64,000 nucleotides of DNA from Undibacterium sp049340185 (GTDB taxonomy: Bacteria; Pseudomonadota; Gammaproteobacteria; Burkholderiales; Burkholderiaceae_D). Positions 7,768 through 17,434 of this stretch are shown one piece after another (the first letter of the stretch is position 1; the number at the start of each line of letters is the position of its first letter). The notes under the pieces were generated by a model, which was given only the letters and a program-made list of their open reading frames with translations, searched no databases and had not been told where the DNA came from. Where the stretch lies: assembly GCF_049340185.1 (NCBI RefSeq), contig NZ_JBMPPC010000002.1:634574-698573 (forward strand). The letters are read 5' to 3'. Both the position numbers and the translations under genes were made by a program.

Positions 7768-10581
7768 TTACTTCGCCGCAGCGTCCTTCGCTACTTTGGC
7801 AAAATCACCGGCACTGATGACGGAGACGTTCGCTGGTTTCAGGTTCTGACGCAAGGCGTCATTGACTTGCGCCAATGTCAGTGCAGCGACTTTGGCTTCC
7901 AGGTCTTTATCGAATGTCATAGTGCGGTCAATCGTCAGATAACTCGCCAGACGACGTGCCAGTGACGGATCCTGAGTACGCACAACTTCTGCCGATTGCT
8001 TCCAGCCTTTTTTGGCTTCGGCTAATTCATCTTCGGTGAAGCCATCGCTGACTGCTTTTTGAATCTCTTCACGCATCGCTGCTTCGACTTTGGCCGTATT
8101 TTGCGGCGCGCTAATTGCGTAGGCTAACCACAGTGCTGCCGGATCAAGTGCCGGTGCGCTGAATTGTGAACCGACGCCGTAGGAGAGACCTTCTTTCTGA
8201 CGGATGCGATCAGCCAGACGGCTGCGCAATGCACCACCACCCAGCATATGATTCGCGATCAGTAAGGCAGGATACACATCGGCGCTATCTTTCATGGCCA
8301 ATGGATGGATCGCCAGCATGAAGCTATTCGCTTTATCCGGAGTCTCCAGAGCGACCTTGGCACCGGCAACTGGTTTCATCACGCCCGGAATACGGACGTA
8401 GGCTTGCGGTGATTTCCATCCGTCAAACAATTTACCTAACTGCGCCTTTAGTGCCGCCGGATCAAAGTCGCCGACTGCAGACAAAGTCGCATTATTCGCA
8501 CCATAGAATGCGGCGTGGAAGGCTTTGACGTCTTCTACCTTGACGGCTTTGGTCTCGGCCAGCTGCTCTTGTAAGGTACCTACATGGCGCACGTGACCAA
8601 CCGGTGTGGCATCGATCAGGCGGGACATGCTGTTGGAGGCTTGTGGTTGTGGCTCAGGAATATTTTGCTCGGCACGATTGATGGCTTCCAATTGCTTCTC
8701 TTGGAATTCTTTCGCAGGGAAGGAAGGCTTCTTCAAAACCTCACCGAGCAAATCCAGCGTCGCTGGCAAGTTCTCACGCGTGGTCGTGATGGAGGCACTG
8801 AGTCCTTCTGCGTTGCCATTGATGTTGACCTGTGCTTTGAGTTTATCAAATGCGTCTTTGATTTCTTCGCGTGTCATACGATCAGTACCGCTCATCAACA
8901 TGCTGGCGGCAAACTGACCTGTCTGCGCTTTACCACGCAAACTTTCATCCGCACCAAAACGTAATTGCATGACGACACTAACGGTGGCACCTTTGGTTTT
9001 TTTCGACAGCAGTGCTGCTTTCATGCCACCAGGCAGAGTGAAGCGTTGTGTACGCGCTTCAATATTTGCCGGGCTTGGATCAAAGGCTTCACCTTGCGCG
9101 ACGACAGCGCGACCGGCGTAATCTTTGACCATTGCCAGCACATCAGGTTTTCCCGGCACTTCCGTGCGATCTGCCGTATCTGTGGGGATAAAACGGCCCA
9201 GGGTACGGTTTGTCGGTTTCAGATATTTGATCGCTGCAGCTTGTACGGCGGCGGCATCTACTTTTTCCATCTGATCACGTTGCAAGAAGAACAGACGCCA
9301 ATCGCCTGCTGCCATGGACTCTGTCAACGCGATTGTCAGGCGCGCCGTATCTGCGGTAGCGAGTTCGATGGTCTTATTGATCTGCTGTTTTGCACGTGCG
9401 ACTTCGGCGTCGGTGATCGGTTGTGATTTCAGATCTTCCAGCACTTTCAGCATGGCATCCTGGGTCTGATCAAGGTTACCGTCTTTGGCGACAACGGCAC
9501 CGAAGATACGAAAGCCCGGCTCCAGATTGCTGACCGCTTCGTAATCCACTTTCGTTGCGAGCTTGGTTTCGACCAAGGCTTTATGCAGGCGGCCACTTGG
9601 TGCATCGACTAAAATGCGCCCCAGAATATTCAGTGCGACAGCATCAGGGTGACCTGATGGTGCTACGTGATAACCGGCGCCGACGAATTGCGTGCCGCCG
9701 CTGCGACGTACCGTCACTGAGCGCTCGCCATCTTGCGTCGGCTCTGCGGTATAGGTCGGTTGAATCACGCGATTTGGTTTTGGAATGCGACCAAATAATT
9801 CGTTCACTTGTTTCAGGATTTTCGCTTCGTCAAAACGACCAGCAACCATCAGTACAGCATTATCCGGCTGATAGTAATTTTTGTAGAACGCACGCAGACG
9901 CGGGATGTTGACTTGTTCGATATCCGAACGCGCACCAATCGTCGATTTGCCATAGTTGTGCCAGTCGTAGGCAACAGCTTGAATACGCTCGGTCGTTACG
10001 CCGATAGGGTCGCTCTCGCCCATCTCGAACTCATTACGTACAACCGTCATTTCGCCTTTATTGGTCTTCGGATTCCACAGATCGTTTTGATCAATGGCCG
10101 CGTTCACCATGCGATCAGCTTCCATCGCCAGCATCTGACGCAGATTGTCTTCATTCGCCGGGAAAGTCGCATAGTAGTTAGTGCGGTCATACCAGGTCGT
10201 GCCATTGAATTGGGCGCCGGTAGAATTCAAGATCTCGACAGGGGTGCGTGTGCCTTTTTTCACGCCAAAATTAGCACTTGGCTTGAACAATAAATGTTCC
10301 AGCAAATGCGCCATCCCGGTTTCGCCATAATTTTCGTGACGCGAGCCAACCATATAAATAATATTGGTCGTCAAGGTCGGCTTACTCGCATCGGGAAATA
10401 ACAATACGCGCATGCCATTGGCAAGGCGATACTCAGTCAGACCTTCGACCGAAGTGACTTTCACGGCAGCGGCTACAGGGCCAGACTTCATTTGTGGAGC
10501 AGCTTCAACAGGTGTCGCGGCATATCCTAACCCTGGGGACAAGATGCCAGCGCTAAGCATGAGTACAGTAAGCAATTTCAC
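7768..10581 (-). CDS. Secreted M16-family zinc metalloprotease (two-domain, pitrilysin-like)
   Basis: A 937-residue protein exported to the periplasm or beyond. The active half has the inverted zinc motif HLLEH near residue 90 and, further on, VVRNEFEMGE, which supplies the third zinc ligand region of the family. The second half repeats the M16 fold without the zinc motif, as usual for the inactive partner domain. GTG 10581 is chosen because AAAGGA precedes it and it starts a clean signal peptide (VKLLTVLMLSAGILSPGLGYA). The longer frame from ATG 10734 would place 51 unlikely residues before it. Substrates are unknown; the family degrades peptides. It is monocistronic, ending at a bidirectional terminator. 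Confidence 0.92.
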   Translation of the reverse strand: MKLLTVLMLSAGILSPGLGYAATPVEAAPQMKSGPVAAAVKVTSVEGLTEYRLANGMRVLLFPDASKPTLTTNIIYMVGSRHENYGETGMAHLLEHLLFKPSANFGVKKGTRTPVEILNSTGAQFNGTTWYDRTNYYATFPANEDNLRQMLAMEADRMVNAAIDQNDLWNPKTNKGEMTVVRNEFEMGESDPIGVTTERIQAVAYDWHNYGKSTIGARSDIEQVNIPRLRAFYKNYYQPDNAVLMVAGRFDEAKILKQVNELFGRIPKPNRVIQPTYTAEPTQDGERSVTVRRSGGTQFVGAGYHVAPSGHPDAVALNILGRILVDAPSGRLHKALVETKLATKVDYEAVSNLEPGFRIFGAVVAKDGNLDQTQDAMLKVLEDLKSQPITDAEVARAKQQINKTIELATADTARLTIALTESMAAGDWRLFFLQRDQMEKVDAAAVQAAAIKYLKPTNRTLGRFIPTDTADRTEVPGKPDVLAMVKDYAGRAVVAQGEAFDPSPANIEARTQRFTLPGGMKAALLSKKTKGATVSVVMQLRFGADESLRGKAQTGQFAASMLMSGTDRMTREEIKDAFDKLKAQVNINGNAEGLSASITTTRENLPATLDLLGEVLKKPSFPAKEFQEKQLEAINRAEQNIPEPQPQASNSMSRLIDATPVGHVRHVGTLQEQLAETKAVKVEDVKAFHAAFYGANNATLSAVGDFDPAALKAQLGKLFDGWKSPQAYVRIPGVMKPVAGAKVALETPDKANSFMLAIHPLAMKDSADVYPALLIANHMLGGGALRSRLADRIRQKEGLSYGVGSQFSAPALDPAALWLAYAISAPQNTAKVEAAMREEIQKAVSDGFTEDELAEAKKGWKQSAEVVRTQDPSLARRLASYLTIDRTMTFDKDLEAKVAALTLAQVNDALRQNLKPANVSVISAGDFAKVAKDAAAK

Positions 10582-11029
10582 GAAATATTTTCCTTTAAAA
10601 AGAACTGAAGTTGCAAAATAGGCTATAACGCTTTTTTTTGCAATCAAGATTGTTACTGCAGGTAAATTGCGATGAATAATTTTGTTTTTAACCAGGTTCA
10701 GCAAATAAAGTTGGCGTTCTTCATGAGTATTCAATTGAATGAAGAAAGTGATATTGGTTTTTTCGCTGGCGCCTGTCGTCTCTTTTTTAGAGAAGATTTT
10801 CTGATGAAGACGGCCTTGCTTGGAAAGAGCCGAAGATAGAAAGTTCCGTCGCTCGCAGATAGGATAATTAATTCATGGCATGGACTGTCCGGTGCGGCCA
10901 GTCCAAATAAAAACCGCCGCCGGAAGCCGGAATTAAGCCGTTGTGACAGGGTAGTAATCGAGGATAACGATGCGCAGATAAGCGAACAGACGAGTAAGTC
11001 AGCACCCATGTCGACTCACCAGCAACCGC
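10582..11029. other. Gene-free stretch with two GC-rich hairpins
   Basis: No convincing gene is present. TGGACTG (10880-10886) and CAGTCCA (10898-10904) pair, extended by CCG/CGG inside. Just right of it (about 10908-10935), GCCGCCGGAAGCCGG reads on the minus strand as a GC-rich hairpin followed by TTTTTATTT, a possible terminator for the gene at 11030. A 92-codon minus frame here (10731-11009) has no family resemblance. Confidence 0.4.
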
Positions 11030-11641
11030 TTATTCTGTAAAACTCAGATTCCGTGGACCGTAGGCGGGAATCCCTGACCGAAAGGATGGCATATCTAATG
11101 TTTTTTTCGGGTCAGGCGGGGGTACTGGCTTTGCCGACAGTTTGATATCTTTGATCCAGATTTTGCCGGGAGACCCTAAGCCTATGCCGATTTCAAAATG
11201 ATTGTCGTAATGTGATTCGACTTTGCCAGGAAAATAACTCGTTAAAGTCATCTCTTGCCAGCCTTTGCCATCAGGGATGGTCTTGTCTGTCACCTGTAAA
11301 TAACGGGACATTCCCATATGCCGTATCCAGATTTTATTTTTCTCTGCAGCGACGGCGCGCACCATCATTTTGAATTCGATGAGCTTACCTTGCCATTCCG
11401 TTGCATCGATATCCTGAGTAATTGCCAGCGCCTCGTCAGTAGGTTGCGTTTTGCTAGCGATGAGCAAAACGGGATGATCCGCGCTGCCCTCGGCAGTATC
11501 AATACCAATCTCGTATTGATCACCCTCCGGCCCCCATAACTGCCAGCCAGCGGGCACACCTGGTTTAATCGCTCCGGCAAAAGAGACATTCACTGCAAGT
11601 GCTACCGCCAGGGCCGCCGCCACTATTTTCCAATGCCGCAT
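11030..11641 (-). CDS. Secreted protein of unknown function, beta-sandwich-like
   Basis: A 203-residue protein not recognised as a named family. It starts with a signal peptide (MRHWKIVAAALAVALAVNVSFAGA). The mature part is rich in short alternating strands with conserved-looking aromatic residues (GWQLWG, WQGKLIEFKMMV, IWIRHMG, GWQEMTL, IWIKDIKL) and ends in a proline-rich tail. This layout resembles galactose-binding-like or carbohydrate-binding jelly-roll modules, sometimes fused to AraC-type regulators, but that is inference from pattern only. ATG 11641 is chosen for its GGAG at 7 bases; ATG 11647 and a longer frame from 11743 are less likely. Confidence 0.7.
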   Translation of the reverse strand: MRHWKIVAAALAVALAVNVSFAGAIKPGVPAGWQLWGPEGDQYEIGIDTAEGSADHPVLLIASKTQPTDEALAITQDIDATEWQGKLIEFKMMVRAVAAEKNKIWIRHMGMSRYLQVTDKTIPDGKGWQEMTLTSYFPGKVESHYDNHFEIGIGLGSPGKIWIKDIKLSAKPVPPPDPKKTLDMPSFRSGIPAYGPRNLSFTE

Positions 11642-11802
11642 GACCATGCTCCAAATATGATTGATAACGTGGCGAAGTGTAAAAGGAGTCCCTTGTTTGA
11701 GCATGTGGTTTGCGATAAGTGAAGCAGATTCTTTGATGGACAAGGGGTTTGATGCGATTGAGCGAACCGAATCTTAAAAAATTTTTGAAACAGTCAAAAA
11801 AT

Positions 11803-11871
11803 GAATCCGCAGTATTTATGCGCCTTACCGAGCATTTTCATGCCAGAAGGCGCATAAATACTGCGGACTCT
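11803..11871. repeat. Palindromic intergenic repeat, family 1, copy B (21-bp perfect arms)
   Basis: The arm at 11806-11826 pairs perfectly with 11847-11867 (21 bp). The 20-nt centre itself holds GCAT-TTTC-ATGC. On the minus strand it is followed by ATTTTTT, so this copy could also end the ndh transcript. Family copies are at 7540 and 26585. Confidence 0.9.
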
Positions 11872-11909
11872 ATTTTGATTTCTAAAATCAGATCCTCACT
11901 GGTGTCAGA

Positions 11910-13262
11910 CTAATGTAACTTAATCCGCGGATTGCGGACGCGGTCGATGGTCTCTGCCCAGGTCGATAACCATGTATGGAACAAGCCATTCACTGCCACT
12001 TGGTGATGCTTGTGTAGCGACCAGTACATCCATTTGGCGATGGTGCCCTCAATGAATACTGAGCCACTGGCAAGCGCCCCCATCAGACTGCCTACCGTGC
12101 TGTAATTGCCGAGTGACACCAGCGAGCCATGATCTTTATAGGTGAATTCTTTCAAGGATTTACCCTGCAACATCCGCGCCAGAGAATCTGCCAGCATACT
12201 GGCTTGCTGATGAGCCGATTGTGCACGCGGTGGCACGGCCGGGAGGCCTTCTCCTTGTGGGCAGGCGCAACAATCGCCGAGGGCGAAAATCGAGGCGTCA
12301 CGAGTGGTTTGTAAGTGCCGGTTCACTACCAGCTGGTTGATACGGTTACTTTCTAATCCATCGAGATCTTTTAAGAATTCTGGCGCTTTGATTCCAGCGG
12401 CCCACACAACGATGCCACTAGGAATGAACTTACCACTGGACATGCTGACGCCTTCTTTGCTGACTTCGACGACTTTTTCATTCGTGTGAATTTCGACAGC
12501 AATACTGCGCAATTCTTTCGCGACGGCGGCGGATAAGCGTTCAGGTAACATTTGCAGCAGACGTGATGCCGCATCAACGATCACAATCTTGAGATCTTTT
12601 TCAGGATGGAAATTCACCAGGCCATAACTAGACAGAATTTTGGTAGTCATATGTAACTCAGCCGCTAGCTCAACACCTGTTGCACCACCACCGATAATCG
12701 TGACAGTGAAGCGCCCCTCACCAACAGCTTGTGCTTGGGTCTGGGCACGCAAGCAGCAGTTGATCAATTTTTGATGGAAGCGCTCAGCGGCCGCGAGCGA
12801 ATCAAGCATGATGCAATTCTCACGCGCTCCTGGCGTGCCAAAATCATTCGTCTGGCTGCCGAGTGCTATCACCAATGTGTCATAAGCAATCGCCTGGCGC
12901 GGCAATAATTCGCTGCCATCTTCATCATGGGTTGCCGTCAGATAAATTTCTTTTTTATCGCGGGACAAAGCATCCATGCGCCCCAGCCGGAATTCAAAAT
13001 GATTCGAGCGTGCCAGAGCGAAATATTCGCGCTCATCCGCGTGGCTATCCAGCGTTCCGGCAGCAACCTGATGCAGCAGAGGCTTCCACAAATGTGTGCG
13101 GCTGGCATCGACCAGCGTGATCAGGGCTTTCTTTTTCTTGCCGAGCTTTTTCCCTAGTCTGACAGCGAGCTCTAAGCCACCGGCACCACCACCAACGATG
13201 GTAATTCTATGCAGGCCCTCTTCCTTTTCATGTTGCTGACTACTTTGCAAACGATTACTCAC
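11910..13262 (-). CDS. ndh: Type II NADH:quinone oxidoreductase (NDH-2)
   Basis: A 450-residue peripheral membrane flavoprotein that passes electrons from NADH to quinone without pumping protons. The FAD-binding IVGGGAGGLELAVRLG is near residue 20 and the NADH-binding IIGGGATGVELAAEL near residue 180. The second FAD contact, FALGDC, is near residue 300. The length is typical for NDH-2. The start chosen is GTG 13262, preceded by GAAGGAG at 5 bases; ATG 13289 would add 9 residues. A palindromic repeat with a T-rich minus-strand tail follows the stop. It is divergent from dusB. Confidence 0.92.
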   Translation of the reverse strand: MSNRLQSSQQHEKEEGLHRITIVGGGAGGLELAVRLGKKLGKKKKALITLVDASRTHLWKPLLHQVAAGTLDSHADEREYFALARSNHFEFRLGRMDALSRDKKEIYLTATHDEDGSELLPRQAIAYDTLVIALGSQTNDFGTPGARENCIMLDSLAAAERFHQKLINCCLRAQTQAQAVGEGRFTVTIIGGGATGVELAAELHMTTKILSSYGLVNFHPEKDLKIVIVDAASRLLQMLPERLSAAVAKELRSIAVEIHTNEKVVEVSKEGVSMSSGKFIPSGIVVWAAGIKAPEFLKDLDGLESNRINQLVVNRHLQTTRDASIFALGDCCACPQGEGLPAVPPRAQSAHQQASMLADSLARMLQGKSLKEFTYKDHGSLVSLGNYSTVGSLMGALASGSVFIEGTIAKWMYWSLHKHHQVAVNGLFHTWLSTWAETIDRVRNPRIKLH

Positions 13263-13664
13263 GATTACTCCTTCAAGTTTAAAACGCATTTTTCCCTTGA
13301 CCAGTCAGGGGTGCCATAGGATGGAATCTGGCGCGGAAAAACTGATCAATGGAGAGATACGCTCTAGGGATCCAAGGAGCAGACATCGTCTGCGAACAGA
13401 CTCTATATGCAGGATCAGAGAGAAGCAACGACAATATACACAAACTCGGATCGAGATTGGTTTCCCGGCAACACAAGCCGCCGAATTTGAATAACAAGTC
13501 GAAAAAGAAGCTATTGGTGAATGCGTATAAATAGATAAAAATATTCTGTTCGACAAGCCATTAAATTGCTAATTATTTAGGCACAATTCAGGTAGAATAC
13601 GCATCCTTGTCGTCCTCAATGGCGGCAGCCCTGTCTAACCCATCCATCACTTTCAGTTCACGCT
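13263..13664. other. Divergent intergenic region ndh / dusB
   Basis: No gene is supported; short frames on both strands lack family features. It should hold the promoters of both flanking genes. A TAGAAT at 13593-13598 is a candidate -10 for dusB-fis, 67 bases before the ATG, but the -35 position matches poorly. Confidence 0.4.
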
Positions 13665-14675
13665 ATGCAAATCGGTCCTCACCAATTGCGGAATAATCTT
13701 TTTGTCGCGCCGATGGCAGGTGTGACGGACAGACCATTTCGTCAATTATGCAAAGAGTTAGGCGCTGGTTATGCCGTGTCGGAAATGGCAGCATCGAATC
13801 CAAAATTGTGGGATACCGAGAAGTCTTCACGACGCACCAATCACGAAGGCGAAATGGAGCCAAAAGCCGTCCAGATCGCGGGCGCAGATCCGAAGATGCT
13901 CGCAGATTGCGCCAGGCATAATGTGGACCGTGGTGCGCAGATCATCGATATTAATATGGGCTGTCCTGTAAAAAAGGTGTGTAACGCCTGGTGTGGCTCT
14001 GCCCTGTTGCAACACGAAAAACTCGTCGCAGAGATTCTTGACGCGGTGGTCAAGGCAGTGGACGTACCGGTTACGCTGAAGTTCCGCACAGGCTGGGATC
14101 GTGCCAACAAAAATGCTTTAAATATTGCCCATATCGCCGAATCGGCAGGGATAACGATGCTGACCTTGCATGGACGCACGCGCGCCGATGGCTACAAGGG
14201 AGATGCTGAGTACGAGACGATTGCCGCCGTCAAAGCGGCAGTGAATATCCCGGTCGTCGCGAATGGCGATATCACGACACCTGAAAAAGCCAAATACGTT
14301 TTGCAAGTCACCGGTGCTGATGCGATCATGATCGGGCGTGCTGCGCAAGGTCGCCCCTGGATCTTTCGCGAAATAGAGCATTTCCTCACAACAGGGACTT
14401 ATTTGCCGCCACCATTGGTGTCCGAGGTCAGCCGTTTGATGGATGAACATTTGCGTGCTCACTACGCTTTCTACGGTGAATTCATGGGAGTACGAACGGC
14501 GCGCAAGCATATAGGTTGGTACGTGCAAGATCTAGTTGGTGGAGAAGATTTTCGTCAAGAGATGAATTTATTGACCTCATGCGAAGACCAGTTAGATGCA
14601 GTAAAAATGTTTTTTGATCGTCAGACCAGCGAGCGGTTACAATACCGCCCCTCCGAAGAAAAGTTGGCAGCGTAG
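13665..14675 (+). CDS. dusB: tRNA-dihydrouridine synthase B
   Basis: FMN enzyme reducing specific uridines in the tRNA D-loop (U17 for DusB in E. coli). The 336-residue protein has APMAGVTDRPFRQL near residue 16 and the DusB-type active segment INMGCPVKKV followed by GSALL near residue 100, with the catalytic Cys in NMGCP. LHGRTRADGYKG and VVANGDI complete the barrel signatures. It is followed after 113 bases by fis, the classic proteobacterial dusB-fis pairing, in which DusB is the promoter-proximal gene. Confidence 0.95.
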   Translation: MQIGPHQLRNNLFVAPMAGVTDRPFRQLCKELGAGYAVSEMAASNPKLWDTEKSSRRTNHEGEMEPKAVQIAGADPKMLADCARHNVDRGAQIIDINMGCPVKKVCNAWCGSALLQHEKLVAEILDAVVKAVDVPVTLKFRTGWDRANKNALNIAHIAESAGITMLTLHGRTRADGYKGDAEYETIAAVKAAVNIPVVANGDITTPEKAKYVLQVTGADAIMIGRAAQGRPWIFREIEHFLTTGTYLPPPLVSEVSRLMDEHLRAHYAFYGEFMGVRTARKHIGWYVQDLVGGEDFRQEMNLLTSCEDQLDAVKMFFDRQTSERLQYRPSEEKLAA

Positions 14676-14788
14676 TTAATTTTTTCTGTTTTCATCTTCG
14701 TCAAAAGCGAAAGAGAAACCGTAAAAATTTAAGAAAAAACGTATTCAACAAGAATAAGTCAAACAAGCACTGATAGAAAATTAAAAGC

Positions 14789-15022
14789 ATGAGCAAAGAT
14801 AGCATTCAAGAAGCCGTTCACAAAAATCTGGAAAAATACTTCCGTGATCTGGGTGAACAACCTGCCTCCAATATTTACGATATGGTCGTATTGGCAGTAG
14901 AAAAACCCATGTTAGAAATGGTCATGACCCGAGCGGAAAGCAATCAGTCGCAAGCAGCAGATATGCTGGGTATCAACCGCAATACGTTACGTAAAAAATT
15001 ACAGCAACACGGTTTGTTATAA
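14789..15022 (+). CDS. fis: Fis family DNA-binding protein
   Basis: A 77-residue nucleoid-associated protein and transcription factor. The C-terminal half is the Fis helix-turn-helix (NQSQAADMLGINRNTLRKKL), preceded by the dimerisation helices (EKPMLEMVMTRAESN). It is shorter than E. coli Fis (98 residues), as is usual in betaproteobacteria. It lies downstream of dusB in the conserved order. The leader is AT-rich, and ATG 14789 is the only suitable start. Confidence 0.93.
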   Translation: MSKDSIQEAVHKNLEKYFRDLGEQPASNIYDMVVLAVEKPMLEMVMTRAESNQSQAADMLGINRNTLRKKLQQHGLL

Positions 15023-15152
15023 CGTGCTGTAACGCTTAGATATGCGGGCGCAGTCAGTACTTGCGCCGCATCCGACCAGTCTGACCTGCAATACCTGATC
15101 TGTTATTTCGATACCGAATTCTTTCACTTCATAAGCTCCTAAGCTCCTTATC

Positions 15153-16718
15153 ATGATCAAACAAGCTCTCATCTCCGTCTCCGACAAGACCGGCATTCTT
15201 GAGTTCGCACGTGCGCTTTCTGGCATGGGCGTCAAGTTATTGTCCACGGGTGGCACAGCAAAACTACTGGCTGACAACGGCTTGCCCGTGACCGAGGTTG
15301 CTGACTACACCGGTTTTCCTGAAATGCTGGATGGTCGTGTAAAGACTTTGCATCCGAAAGTCCATGGCGGCATTCTGGCGCGTCGTGATTTTCCTGAGCA
15401 TGTGACAGCATTAGAGAAGCATGGTATTCCGACCATCGATATGGTCGTCGTGAATCTGTACCCGTTCCAGCAAACCGTTGCCAAAGGCGAGTGCTCTCTG
15501 GAAGACGCGATTGAGAATATCGATATCGGCGGCCCGACGATGCTGCGCTCATCTGCCAAGAATCATAAAGATGTTGTGGTAATCGTTGACCCTAGCGACT
15601 ATCAGGTCGTGCTGGATGAAATGACTGCAAATCAAAACGTCGTCAGCTATGATACTAAATTCACTTTGGCGAAAAAAGTATTTGCGCATACCGCACAATA
15701 CGACGGCGCGATCACGAATTATCTGACTAGCCTCGGCGAAGATAAAGCGCATGCGACTCGCAGCAGTTATCCACAAACGCTGAACCTGCATTTTGAAAAA
15801 GTACAGGAAATGCGTTACGGCGAAAACCCGCATCAGTCCGCTGCGTTCTACCGCGATTTGGTCAGCCTAGATGGCTCGCTGGCGAATTACACACAATTGC
15901 AAGGCAAAGAACTGTCATACAACAATATCGCTGATGCCGATGCCGCATGGGAATGCGTCAAATCCTTCGCAGAATCTGCTTGTGTGATCGTCAAACACGC
16001 AAACCCATGCGGCGTTGCATTAGGTGCGACTCCATTTGAAGCCTATAGCAAAGCGCTACAAACAGATCCGACTTCCGCATTCGGCGGCATCATCGCGTTC
16101 AACCGCGAACTTGATGGCAAAGCTGCTGAGATCGTTGCAAAACAATTTGTCGAAGTACTGATCGCACCGTCATTCACTGCCGAAGCCAAACAAATTTTTG
16201 CAGCAAAACAAAACGTGCGTTTGCTCGAAATTTCCCTCGGTAAAGGCATCAATACTTATGATCTGAAACGGGTTGGCGGTGGCCTGCTGGTACAGGCACC
16301 AGATTCTAAAAATGTCAGCCCTGAAGAATTACGGGTAGTCTCAAAACTACAACCAACACCACAACAAATGGCAGACATGATGTTTGCATGGCGCGTTGCC
16401 AAATTTGTGAAATCGAATGCGATCGTCTTCTGTGGCAATGGCATGACACTCGGCGTTGGTGCTGGCCAAATGAGCCGTATTGATTCTGCCCGCATCGCAT
16501 CGATCAAAGCACAAAATGCTGGCTTGACGCTGACAGGTTCAGCAGTGGCATCGGACGCCTTTTTCCCATTCCGCGATGGCCTTGACGTTGTAGTTGATGC
16601 AGGTGCCACCTGCGTGATTCATCCGGGCGGTTCTATGCGAGATCAGGAGGTCATTGATGCGGCAGACGAACGCGGTGTCGTTATGATTTACACGGGAACA
16701 CGTCATTTCCGTCATTAA
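15153..16718 (+). CDS. purH: Bifunctional AICAR formyltransferase / IMP cyclohydrolase
   Basis: Catalyses the last two steps of de novo purine synthesis, AICAR to FAICAR to IMP. The 521-residue protein starts with the MGS-like cyclohydrolase domain (KQALISVSDKTG, LLSTGGTA, GRVKTLHPKVHGG) and continues with the formyltransferase domain carrying RYGENPHQSAAFY near residue 225 and the catalytic KHANPCG near residue 275. The length is normal. ruvC, ruvA and ruvB follow on the same strand. Confidence 0.97.
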   Translation: MIKQALISVSDKTGILEFARALSGMGVKLLSTGGTAKLLADNGLPVTEVADYTGFPEMLDGRVKTLHPKVHGGILARRDFPEHVTALEKHGIPTIDMVVVNLYPFQQTVAKGECSLEDAIENIDIGGPTMLRSSAKNHKDVVVIVDPSDYQVVLDEMTANQNVVSYDTKFTLAKKVFAHTAQYDGAITNYLTSLGEDKAHATRSSYPQTLNLHFEKVQEMRYGENPHQSAAFYRDLVSLDGSLANYTQLQGKELSYNNIADADAAWECVKSFAESACVIVKHANPCGVALGATPFEAYSKALQTDPTSAFGGIIAFNRELDGKAAEIVAKQFVEVLIAPSFTAEAKQIFAAKQNVRLLEISLGKGINTYDLKRVGGGLLVQAPDSKNVSPEELRVVSKLQPTPQQMADMMFAWRVAKFVKSNAIVFCGNGMTLGVGAGQMSRIDSARIASIKAQNAGLTLTGSAVASDAFFPFRDGLDVVVDAGATCVIHPGGSMRDQEVIDAADERGVVMIYTGTRHFRH

Positions 16719-16805
16719 TACTGCTTTCATGCATCCCTTCAAAAATCATCCCATGTGCGACGTCATCACTACGTATTCATGCGATCGATTTTTGGAGGTG
16801 CCGCA

Positions 16806-17348
16806 ATGAAAATTCTCGGCATCGACCCTGGCCTGCGCACTACCGGCTTTGGCGTCATCGATAAACAAGGTAACAAGTTAACTTACATCGCCTCCGGTAC
16901 GATTAAAACGGCAGACGAGTCCTTGCCAGAACGCCTCAAAACCATTTTGCTCGGCGTCTCTGAAATCATTCAAACCTACCAGCCCGATTGTGCGGCGGTG
17001 GAAAAAGTCTTCGTCAATGTCAATCCTCAGTCAACGCTACTGCTGGGACAAGCACGTGGTGCGGCGATCTGCGCCTTAGTGAGTGCAGACCTTAGCGTGG
17101 CGGAATACACAGCGCTGCAAGTCAAACAAGGCGTGGTCGGTCACGGCAAAGCAAAAAAAGAACAGGTACAGGACATGGTACAGCGGCTGCTGAGCCTGTC
17201 AGGCATGCCGAGTACAGATGCTGCCGATGCGCTGGGTGTGGCGATTTGTCACGCCCATAGCGGCGATACACTGGCCATGCTCGGTAAGCTCGCTCCGGCT
17301 TTAGCAAAAAAAGGTTTGCGCGTACGTGCCGGGCGCTTGATAGGATAA
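16806..17348 (+). CDS. ruvC: Holliday junction resolvase RuvC
   Basis: Homodimeric endonuclease that nicks Holliday junctions symmetrically, working with RuvAB. The 180-residue RNase H-fold protein shows the acidic catalytic set: Asp in GIDPGLRTTGFGV, Glu in AAVEKVFVN, and the Asp pair in STDAADALGVAICH, plus GHGKAKKEQVQ. ATG 16806 follows a GGAGGT ribosome site; the frame is open 17 codons further upstream but without such a site. Confidence 0.96.
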   Translation: MKILGIDPGLRTTGFGVIDKQGNKLTYIASGTIKTADESLPERLKTILLGVSEIIQTYQPDCAAVEKVFVNVNPQSTLLLGQARGAAICALVSADLSVAEYTALQVKQGVVGHGKAKKEQVQDMVQRLLSLSGMPSTDAADALGVAICHAHSGDTLAMLGKLAPALAKKGLRVRAGRLIG

Positions 17349-17434
17349 GGTATCATTACTGCTTATTTATACAGTAATGTGCAACTCCATTCTCGTCTTT
17401 AGTAAATTTAGTAAAGCTAGCTAAAAGGGCCAAT

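Noticed and set aside
10582..10734. 51-residue N-terminal extension of the M16 protease
   Set aside because: The signal peptide begins at GTG 10581 with AAAGGA in front; an extension would bury the signal.
10731..11009. 92-codon minus-strand frame
   Set aside because: No ribosome site, no family resemblance, and it overlaps GC-rich hairpins.
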